Shown: positions 1 through 6,552 of the stretch, in pieces
Layout: every line of letters begins with the position of its first letter
How positions within the stretch are numbered: the stretch's first letter is position 1
Assembly (NCBI RefSeq): GCF_018070325.1
Contig: NZ_JAGPXY010000033.1
Location: 1-63,872 of the forward strand
Origin: Micromonospora sp. H61
GTDB lineage: Bacteria; Actinomycetota; Actinomycetes; Mycobacteriales; Micromonosporaceae
Length of the DNA stretch: 63,872 nucleotides
Reading direction: 5' to 3'
Notes under the pieces: model-generated
What the model was told of the DNA's origin: nothing
Seen by the model: the letters and a program-made list of their open reading frames with translations, nothing else
Database searches by the model: none
Translations under genes and position numbers: made by a program

Positions 1-51
1 TGCGGCATCAGCTCCATAGGCAGCGCGCCAACCCATACAGCCCTTCAGCCC

Positions 52-92
52 CGGGCTCCGGAGCCCGCCCCTGCGGGAGCCCGCGCCCGCAG
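52..92 (-). terminator. Paired GC-rich hairpins, probable terminator
   Basis: Two hairpins lie side by side: a perfect 16-base palindrome at 52-67 and a stem formed by CTGCGGG (71-77) with CCCGCAG (86-92). Read on the minus strand they would directly follow the stop codon of the gene at 1008-1454 if the insertion sequence were removed, so they look like that gene's original terminator, now 0.9 kb away. There is no T-tract, which is usual for actinomycetes. Confidence 0.5.
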
Positions 93-115
93 CCCTAGGC
101 CGTGTCTTCAAAGGT

Positions 116-966
116 TCACAACCACTGGAGTAGCGCGGCGATAGTGACGGTGGCCCGGTACGACGTCGCGGTCTTGTCGTAGCGGGTGGCGACGCTGCGG
201 CACTGCTTGAGCCGGTTGAAGCAGCGCTCCACGACGTTGCGCCGCTTGTAGAGCTGCTTGTCGAACATCGGCGGTCGGCCGCCTCGGCTGCCGCGTCGGC
301 GGCGGTTGGCCTGCTGGTCGGCGCGCTCAGGGATCGTGTGCCCGATGCCGCGCCGGCGCAGGTCAGCCCGGATGGCTTTCGAGCTGTAGCCCTTGTCGGC
401 GATGACGTGGTCCGGGCGGACCCGAGGCCGGCCGGGACCTGGACGCTCGACGCGGATGGCGGCCATGACGTGGGTGAAGCGGGTGCAGTCGTTGACGTTG
501 CCGCCGGAGAGCACGAACGCCAGGGTCCGACCCAGGCCGTCGCAGGCGAGGTGAATCTTGGTGGTCAGTCCACCTCGACTTCGACCGAGGGCGTGATCTT
601 GTGGTTCGTCCGATTCTCGCCGCCCCCTTTAGCGCCGGCGGCGTGCTGGTGGGCTCGCACAATGGTCGAGTCGACCGACACCAGCCAGTCGATGTCCCCG
701 GCGGCGTCCGCGTCGGCCTGGATCCCGGCGAGCATCCGCTCGAACGTGCCATCGAGAGCCCACCTGCGAAAACGCGTGTAGATCGACTGCCAGGAACCGT
801 ACCGGGCTGGCACATCCCGCCACGCCGCCCCGGCCCGGATCTTCCACACGATCCCGTTGAGCACCCGCCGGTCATCGGTCCGGGGCCGACCACCGGTTAC
901 TGCCGACGGCAGATACCTCGACAGGGCTTCCCACTCGACGTCAGACAACTCGTAGCGACGACCCAC
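116..966 (-). CDS. IS5-family DDE transposase made by -1 frameshift
   Basis: Cuts and rejoins the element's ends. The first frame (966 to 565, 133 residues) starts MGRRYELSDVEWE and carries the N-terminal DUF4096-type region and the first catalytic Asp (VDSTIVRAH). The second frame, in -1, continues with the conserved DHALGRSRGGLTTKIH stretch, the second Asp (IADKGYS) and the catalytic Glu (VERCFNRLKQ), ending at 116. The two join without loss if ribosomes slip at the AAAGGGGG run at 623-630; the -1 frame opens immediately after a TAA there. This organisation is normal for the group, so it is not called a pseudogene. Start ATG at 966. Confidence 0.9.
623..630 (-). promoter_or_regulatory. Probable -1 ribosomal slippage site of the transposase
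   Basis: On the minus strand the run AAAGGGGG sits in the only stretch where the first frame and the -1 frame are both open and where switching restores the family consensus. It is the natural candidate for programmed frameshifting; not tested. Confidence 0.6.
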
Positions 967-1007
967 GCCCTACATCATCCGACATCAAGATCCTTTGAAG
1001 ACACCGC

Positions 1008-1454
1008 CTAGTCGCCGGAGAAGCCCCAGAAGTAGATTTCCTCCGGCTTGCCCTCGGCGTCGTGCAGGACCGCGCACCGGCCGAACCATCTCTGCTCGGC
1101 CAGCCCTTCGATCGCGGGCAGGTGCTCGCGGGTCAGCCGCTCGGTGCCGGCATGGCGCATTGCCTCGGCAGCGCTCACCGGCTCGACAGTGCCGAATTCG
1201 GGCCGTTCGCCCTCGTCGAGGACTCGGTAGACGTCGAGGATGGAATGAGTGCCCGACTCCTGCACCCATTCATCGTTGAACAACTCTTTCATGGTGGCGG
1301 GACGGTTCGGATAGTCGCTCGCCGAGTTCGGGGTCTCACCCCGGGCCCACCAGTACTGGCCCTCGGCGAAGACAGTGTCCCGCAGGGCATCCAACGCCGC
1401 GTCCAGGTCTGGTTGGTACGAGACGACGTAGCTCCACCCGGATGCGCCCACCAC
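1008..1454 (-). CDS. Conserved hypothetical protein, 148 aa
   Basis: No domain recognised. The protein is acidic and soluble, begins MVGASGWSYVVSYQPDL with a regular run of Ala/Leu/Asp spaced like an amphipathic helix (about 15-30), then an aromatic-rich QYWW segment near 33-36, and ends EEIYFWGFSGD. No signal peptide or membrane segment. It follows the transhydrogenase gene on the same strand, 80 bp downstream. The last codon is a TAG made of the duplicated TA plus the first base of the insertion sequence, and the sequence before insertion would also have read TAG, so the protein is intact. Function unknown. Confidence 0.72.
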   Translation of the reverse strand: MVGASGWSYVVSYQPDLDAALDALRDTVFAEGQYWWARGETPNSASDYPNRPATMKELFNDEWVQESGTHSILDVYRVLDEGERPEFGTVEPVSAAEAMRHAGTERLTREHLPAIEGLAEQRWFGRCAVLHDAEGKPEEIYFWGFSGD

Positions 1455-1534
1455 TGCCTCTTTTCCCTCAACATGTCAACGGTGCCGGCACGGTAGCGGG
1501 CAGCACCGACATCGGTGAGATGGGACCGTGGTGG

Positions 1535-2938
1535 CTAGCCGTCGATGCGGATGATGTTGCGGATCTTGTTGGACGCGTCCAGGGCGGCGACCTTGTACGC
1601 CTCGGCCAGCGTCGGGTAGTTGAACACCGCGTCGACCAGGTAGTCGATAGTGCCGCCGCAGCCCATCACCGCCTGACCGATGTGGACGATCTCGGTGGCG
1701 GCGGTGCCGAACACGTGCACCCCGAGCAGTCGGCCGTCGTCGGGGGAGACGAGCAGCTTCAGCATGCCGTACGAGTCGCCCACGATCTGACCCCGGGCCA
1801 ACTCGCGGTACCGGGCGATGCCCACCTCGAACGGTGTCGAACTCTCGGTCAGCTGCGCCTCGGTCTGCCCGACGAAGCTGATCTCCGGGATCGTGTAGAT
1901 GCCGATCGGTTGCAGGCCGTGCATCTCCCGGATCGGCTCGCCGCAGGCGTGCTGCGCGGCCAGCCGGCCCTGCTCCATGGACGTGGACGCGAGCGCGGGA
2001 AAGCCGATCACGTCGCCGACGGCGTAGATGTTCTCCACCTGGGTGCGGTAGTTGGCGTCCACAGTGATCCGGCCGCGTCGGTCCGCCTCCAGCCCGGCCG
2101 CCTCCAACGCCAGGTCGTCGGTCTGGCCCTGCCGCCCGGCCGAGTACATCACCGTGTCGGCGACGATCTTCTTGCCGCTCTTGAGGATGCACAGCGCCGC
2201 CGTCTGGTGCTTCTCCACGGCGGCGACCTCCTCGCCGAAGCGGAACGCCACGGACAGGTCGCGCAGGTGGTACTTGAGTGACTCGACGACCTCGTCATCG
2301 CAGAAATCCAACATCCGCTCGCGGCGTTCCACCACGGTCACCTTGGTGCCGAGCGCGGCGAACATCGAGGCGTACTCCATGCCGATCACGCCGGCGCCGA
2401 CCACGACCATGCTGCGGGGTACGGCCTGGAGGTTGATGACCCCGTCGGAGTCCACGATCGTCCGGTCGTCGAAGTCGACGCTGTCCGGGCGGGCCGGGCG
2501 GGTGCCCGCCGCAATGACGATCTTGTCGAAGGTCACCTTGGACTCGCGGCCGGAGCCGCCGTCCACCCAGATCGAGTGCGCGTCGGCGAAACGCCCGGTG
2601 CCGGTGATCATCGCGACCCGGTTGCGGGCCAGTTGATTGCGGATGACGTCGGTCTGCCTGGTGATCACGTGCTGGGTCCGGGCCGCCAGGTCGCTGACCG
2701 TGATCTCGTCCTTGACCCGGTAGCTGCTGCCGTACAGGTCCCGCTGACTCAGGCCGGTCAGGTAGAGCACTGCCTCGCGCAGGGTCTTGGAGGGCACGGT
2801 GCCGGTGTTTATGCACACCCCACCGATCATGTCGCGGCGGTCCACGATGCCGACCCGCCTGCCGAGCTTGGCGGCGGCGATCGCGGCCTTCTGACCGCTG
2901 GGTCCGGAGCCCAGCACCAACAGGTCGTAGTCATACAC
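1535..2938 (-). CDS. sthA: Soluble pyridine nucleotide transhydrogenase (Si-specific)
   Basis: Flavoprotein that equilibrates NADH/NADP+ with NAD+/NADPH in the cytosol. From the GTG at 2938 it is 467 residues, against 466 for E. coli SthA. Seen: FAD Rossmann motif GSGPSG near residue 10, the family signature around CINTGTVPSKTLREA where only one of the two redox cysteines of lipoamide dehydrogenases remains, NAD(P)-binding GAGVIGMEYA in the middle, the FAD contact YAVGDVIGFPALAS, and a C-terminal dimerisation domain with HIGQAVM. The open frame extends upstream to 3280, but that part belongs to the CBM2 remnant in another frame; the GTG before YDYDLLVLG fits the family start. No strong ribosome site is visible before it. 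Confidence 0.92.
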   Translation of the reverse strand: MYDYDLLVLGSGPSGQKAAIAAAKLGRRVGIVDRRDMIGGVCINTGTVPSKTLREAVLYLTGLSQRDLYGSSYRVKDEITVSDLAARTQHVITRQTDVIRNQLARNRVAMITGTGRFADAHSIWVDGGSGRESKVTFDKIVIAAGTRPARPDSVDFDDRTIVDSDGVINLQAVPRSMVVVGAGVIGMEYASMFAALGTKVTVVERRERMLDFCDDEVVESLKYHLRDLSVAFRFGEEVAAVEKHQTAALCILKSGKKIVADTVMYSAGRQGQTDDLALEAAGLEADRRGRITVDANYRTQVENIYAVGDVIGFPALASTSMEQGRLAAQHACGEPIREMHGLQPIGIYTIPEISFVGQTEAQLTESSTPFEVGIARYRELARGQIVGDSYGMLKLLVSPDDGRLLGVHVFGTAATEIVHIGQAVMGCGGTIDYLVDAVFNYPTLAEAYKVAALDASNKIRNIIRIDG

Positions 2939-2991
2939 AGGCGTTAGCGTCGCAAGATGTCGCGGCCGGCGCCAGACCCCGGAGTCGAGCG

Positions 2992-3812
2992 TTATTCGTC
3001 TGCCACAGTGCAGAGGCCGCCGTTCAGCGTGATCTCCTCCGGCAGTTGCGTGCCGGAGGCGACGAGCCCCAGCGACACGGTGCCACCCGGCGGGATCACC
3101 GCGTTGCGACCGGTGTCGCGCACCCGCAGGTAGCTGTTGTTGACACGGTCGACGACCTTCGCGCCCCAGATGCCGTGGACCTGCTGGCTGGCCCAGAACC
3201 GCCACGTCATCGTCCACCCGTCGACCGCCGTGGTGCCGGTGTTCTCGACGACGAGACGCGCCACGAAGCCGTCCGACCACTGCCGCACGACGGATCGGAC
3301 CGCGCAGCTCGGCGGCGGCAGGGTGGTCACCGTGACCGGTGCGGACAGGGGCGAAAGGTGTCCGACCTCGTCGCGGGCCTGCACCACGAAGGTGTACGTG
3401 GTGTTCGGCGCCAACCCGCTGATCTGGGCACTGTTCACGGGCGGGTACTGGTAGACCTCACGGACCCGGGTGAGAGTGCCGTCGGCGTCGACCCGGAACA
3501 CCTCGTACCGATCCAGCACGACGTTCTCGACCGAGGGGGCTCAGCGAAGCCACACCACCGTGGCGCCGACGTCGTACGCCACCGGTTGACCCGGCGCGCT
3601 CGGCGGTTGGTCGTCTCCCGGTGGCATGGTCAGCCGCAGGGTCGGGTTGGACACTGAGCTGTTGCCGGCCGCGTCCAGCGCCCACACCGAGAAGGTGTAC
3701 GTGCGCGACGGCCGCGGACCACGCCCACGTTGTCGGTCGAGGCCGCCCAGGTCAGCTCGACCGAGGTGGTGTCGATGGCGACGACAGTGATCGGGCCGGG
3801 TGCGGTGTCCCG
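2992..3812 (-). pseudogene. Remnant of a secreted FnIII-FnIII-CBM2 protein
   Basis: Pieces of one protein lie in order on the minus strand. A first FnIII domain begins directly after the response-regulator stop (TAPGPITVVAIDTTSVELTW), loses about twenty residues and changes frame near 3715-3725, and resumes at RTYTFSVWALDAAGNSS. A second FnIII domain is interrupted by TGA at 3541-3543 exactly where the family has Trp (VVWLR*APSVENV), then continues to a complete CBM2 module (about 3300-2992, CAVRSVVRQW to GGLCTVADE). The signal peptide and any catalytic domain are missing. The 5' deletion, internal deletion and nonsense codon together mark it as dead. It was probably a cellulose- or chitin-binding hydrolase. 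Confidence 0.85.
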
Positions 3813-4451
3813 TCAGCCGACGAGGCGGCGTTCCCAGGCCCAGGCGGCGATCTCGACCCGGTTGCGGGCCTTGAGTTTCATCTGCACGCTCGCCAGGTGG
3901 GTCTTGACAGTGCCCACGGCGATGAAGAGCTGGGTGGCGATCTCGGCGTTGGTCAGGCCGCGGGCGACGAGCTTTACGACGTCGAGTTCCCGGGGCGACA
4001 GGCCACCGTCGTCGCGCGCCGGAGCCGGCGAGCTGAGGTGCGCCAAGAGCCGTACCGTGATCGAGGGGCTGATCAGCGCGTCGCCGGACACGGCCGCGCG
4101 GACCGCCTCCACCAGCAGGGCCGGGCCGGAATCCTTGAGCAGAAAGCCGCACGCGCCGTTGGAGAGCGCGGTGTGCACGTACTCGTCGAGGTCGAAGGTC
4201 GTCACGACGACCACTCGGATCGGGTCGGCGACGCCCGGCCCCGCGAGCAGCCGCAGTGCCTCAAGACCGTCGAGGCGGGGCATCCGGATGTCCAGCAGCA
4301 CCACGTCCGGGCGCAGTCGTCGGGCCAGTTCGACGGCCTGGACGCCGTCGGCGGCCTCGCCGACCACCTCCATGTCCGACTGGGCTCCAATGATCATGCC
4401 GAAGCCGGTCCGGACCATGGCCTGGTCGTCGGCGATCAGCACCCGGATCAC
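3813..4451 (-). CDS. LuxR/NarL-family response regulator
   Basis: DNA-binding partner of the histidine kinase upstream. 212 residues from a GTG at 4451: receiver domain at about 2-120 with the acidic pair IADD, phospho-acceptor Asp54 (VVLLDIRMP), a switch Thr in VVVVTTFD and the conserved Lys in LLKDSG; LuxR helix-turn-helix at about 145-205 (LSPRELDVVKLVARGLTNAEIA). The start overlaps the kinase stop by four bases (GTGA), implying translational coupling. The likely target is the divergent ABC/FtsX operon at 5794, by analogy with similar actinomycete loci. The gene is followed at once by the decayed CBM2 remnant. Confidence 0.92.
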   Translation of the reverse strand: MIRVLIADDQAMVRTGFGMIIGAQSDMEVVGEAADGVQAVELARRLRPDVVLLDIRMPRLDGLEALRLLAGPGVADPIRVVVVTTFDLDEYVHTALSNGACGFLLKDSGPALLVEAVRAAVSGDALISPSITVRLLAHLSSPAPARDDGGLSPRELDVVKLVARGLTNAEIATQLFIAVGTVKTHLASVQMKLKARNRVEIAAWAWERRLVG

Positions 4452-5647
4452 CGCGTCACCGCCACCTGGAGCGGGAACGCCGCGTCGAGCACCCAGCCAC
4501 CGGCGACGCCGGGCCCGGCGGTGATCGTGCCGCCGAGGGCGCGTACCCGCTCGGTGAGGCCGATCAGGCCGAAGCCGTGCCCGCGGGCCGGCGCGGTCCG
4601 CGGCGACGCGCCGTCGTCGGCGACGCGGACCAGCAGCCAGTCCGGGGTACGCCGCACGGCCACGGTCACGGACCGCGCGTCCGGCGCGTGCTGGCGGGTG
4701 TTGGTGAGCCCCTCCATCACCACCCGGTACGCCGACGTCGAGACCTCCACCGGCAGTCCGTTCAGGTCGCCGTCGACGTGCAGTCGTGCCGGCGCGTTCG
4801 CCGCGCCGTTGAACCCGGTCAGCAGCGGCTCCAGTTCGGTCAACCCGGCCAGTGGAGCCAGCGGCGCGTCCGGCGGGGCGTCCGGGTTGCGCAGGATGCC
4901 GACCATCCGCCGCATCGAAGCCATCGTCTCCGCGCCGGCCCGCTCGATCTGCTCCAGGGCGACGATCACCCGTCGCGGGTCCTGCTCGGCGACGAACCGG
5001 GCACCCTGTGCCTGCACCACGATGCCGGTGACGTGGTGGGCGATGAAGTCGTGCAGATCCCGGGCGAACTCGGCACGTTGCTCGGCCCGGACCAGCGCGA
5101 TGGCCCGCTCCCGGCCGGCGGCCACGATGCGCAGGTAGAGCCCCACCCCGGCGGCGCCGGCCGCGGCCAGCACCTGGAGCAGGCCGAAGATCACCAACAG
5201 GCTCTCGGTGCCGACGCGCAGCGGCATCGCGGCGACGGCGAGCCCGGCGGCCACCGCGGCCCACGGGACGAGCCGCGGCGCGCCCCAGCGGGCCACCACG
5301 AAGACCACGCCGATCAGCCCTGCCGACTCGGCGAGGCCCCAGGTGCGGGCGAGCAGGATGCCGCCGCCTCCGGAGAGGAGCACCACCCCTGCGGTCACGG
5401 CCAGTGAGGCGCTGGCGAGTGCCAGTGCGGCCAGCGGCAGCCGGCGGGAGCCCAGCCGGTGCACCGGCAGCCACAGCGGCACCGTCGCCACCGCCAACCC
5501 CATCGGCACCAGGAGCAGGAGAGTACCGATGCCGGAGTCATCCGCCGTGCTGGCCGCAAAGTCGAAGAGGGCGAGCAGGCCGAAGGCCACCAGCCCGGCC
5601 GCCTGGGCCAGGCGTACCCACAGTCGTCGAAGATCCGGCGTGCTCAT
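4448..5647 (-). CDS. Sensor histidine kinase, HisKA_3/NarX-LiaS type
   Basis: 399 residues. The N-terminal half is a sensor of about six hydrophobic helices (15-175) with little extracytoplasmic loop, typical of intramembrane-sensing kinases. HisKA_3 dimerisation helix at about 185-250 with phospho-acceptor His199 in EFARDLHDF. A HATPase domain follows with N-box EGLTNTRQHA, G1 VADDGAS and G2 GHGFGLIGLTERV. Start taken at the ATG at 5647 because it sits just before the first membrane helix; the open frame continues upstream to 5800 but would run into the divergent ABC gene's leader. Paired with the response regulator downstream and divergent from an ABC transporter, which suggests sensing of a membrane-active compound. 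Confidence 0.9.
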   Translation of the reverse strand: MSTPDLRRLWVRLAQAAGLVAFGLLALFDFAASTADDSGIGTLLLLVPMGLAVATVPLWLPVHRLGSRRLPLAALALASASLAVTAGVVLLSGGGGILLARTWGLAESAGLIGVVFVVARWGAPRLVPWAAVAAGLAVAAMPLRVGTESLLVIFGLLQVLAAAGAAGVGLYLRIVAAGRERAIALVRAEQRAEFARDLHDFIAHHVTGIVVQAQGARFVAEQDPRRVIVALEQIERAGAETMASMRRMVGILRNPDAPPDAPLAPLAGLTELEPLLTGFNGAANAPARLHVDGDLNGLPVEVSTSAYRVVMEGLTNTRQHAPDARSVTVAVRRTPDWLLVRVADDGASPRTAPARGHGFGLIGLTERVRALGGTITAGPGVAGGWVLDAAFPLQVAVTR

Positions 5648-5793
5648 GGTGACCCAGCGTAGCCAGCCGGGTGGAGGTGGCGGATCGGCCAAAAGGCAGA
5701 CCCGGCACCGGCGATACCCGGCCCCGGGCCGATGCGAACACCCGCCGGCGGCGGCGACGCTTTCCGGGTCACCACGCAGCCACTGGAGGAACG

Positions 5794-6552
5794 ATGACAA
5801 CCCACGCCCCGCCGGAGACCAGCCACGCCGCGGTCGCCGCGGTCGACCTGGTGAAGGTGTACGGCAGCGGCGACACCGCCGTCCGTGCCCTGGACGGGGT
5901 CTCGGTCGACTTCGGCCGGGCCGAGTTCACCGCGATCATGGGCTCGTCCGGGTCCGGCAAGTCGACCCTGATGCACTGCCTCGCCGGCCTCGACACGGCC
6001 ACCTCCGGTCGCGTCCTGCTCGGCGGCACGGAGCTGACCGGCCAGTCGGACCGGACGCTGACCCGGGTACGCCGGGAGCGGATCGGGTTCGTCTTCCAGT
6101 CCTTCAACCTGCTGCCGCAGCTCACCGCCGCACAGAACATCACGCTGCCGCTGGACCTCGCCGGTCGGCAGCCCGACGCTGAACTCCTCGCGCACCTGGT
6201 GCGGGTGCTGGGCCTCGGCGATCGCCTGGACCACCGGCCCAGCGAGCTGTCCGGCGGCCAGCAGCAGCGGGTGGCGCTGGCCCGGGCGCTGGTGGCGCGG
6301 CCCGAGGTGGTCTTCGCCGACGAGCCGACCGGCAACCTCGACTCCCGCTCCGGCGCGGAGGTGCTCACCATCCTGCGCGACTCGGTGCGCGACCTCGGTC
6401 AGACCGTCGTCATGGTCACCCACGACCCGATCGCCGCAGCGTACGCCGACCGGGTGGTGCTGCTCGCCGACGGGCGGCTGGCCGGCGAGATCGACAAGCC
6501 GAACCAGGTGTCGGTCACCGACGCCCTGCGTGACCTGGCGGCCCGCCGATGA
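5794..6552 (+). CDS. ABC transporter ATPase, MacB/LolD-like
   Basis: Energises the FtsX-like permease encoded next. 252 residues with Walker A GSSGSGKS (about 50-57), Q-loop FVFQSFNLLPQ, signature ELSGGQQQRVALARAL, Walker B VVFADEPTGNLD and H-loop MVTHD. The spacing and the EPTGNLDS motif are those of the MacB/LolD/BceA subfamily. A good ribosome site (GGAGGA, 5785-5790) precedes the ATG. The stop overlaps the permease start by four bases (ATGA). Divergent from the two-component system at 3813-5647, which probably regulates it. Substrate unknown: antimicrobial peptide or lipoprotein-related. Confidence 0.93.
   Translation: MTTHAPPETSHAAVAAVDLVKVYGSGDTAVRALDGVSVDFGRAEFTAIMGSSGSGKSTLMHCLAGLDTATSGRVLLGGTELTGQSDRTLTRVRRERIGFVFQSFNLLPQLTAAQNITLPLDLAGRQPDAELLAHLVRVLGLGDRLDHRPSELSGGQQQRVALARALVARPEVVFADEPTGNLDSRSGAEVLTILRDSVRDLGQTVVMVTHDPIAAAYADRVVLLADGRLAGEIDKPNQVSVTDALRDLAARR

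Larger units (their letters stand above)
98..1008 (-). mobile_element. IS5-family insertion sequence (IS427-like group), complete
   Basis: The element is 911 bp with 20-bp terminal inverted repeats: GGCCGTGTCTTCAAAGGTTC at 98-117 and the complement of GGCGGTGTCTTCAAAGGATC at 989-1008 (18 of 20 match). A TA dinucleotide flanks both ends (96-97 and 1009-1010), the 2-bp target duplication expected of the IS427 group. It carries one transposase split over two frames. Both ends, both reading frames and the DDE residues appear undamaged, so the copy may be recent and active. Confidence 0.93.

Noticed and set aside
2939..3280. N-terminal extension of the transhydrogenase to 581 residues
   Set aside because: The extra 114 residues are not flavoprotein-like and are an off-frame reading of the CBM2 remnant; the GTG at 2938 gives the family length.
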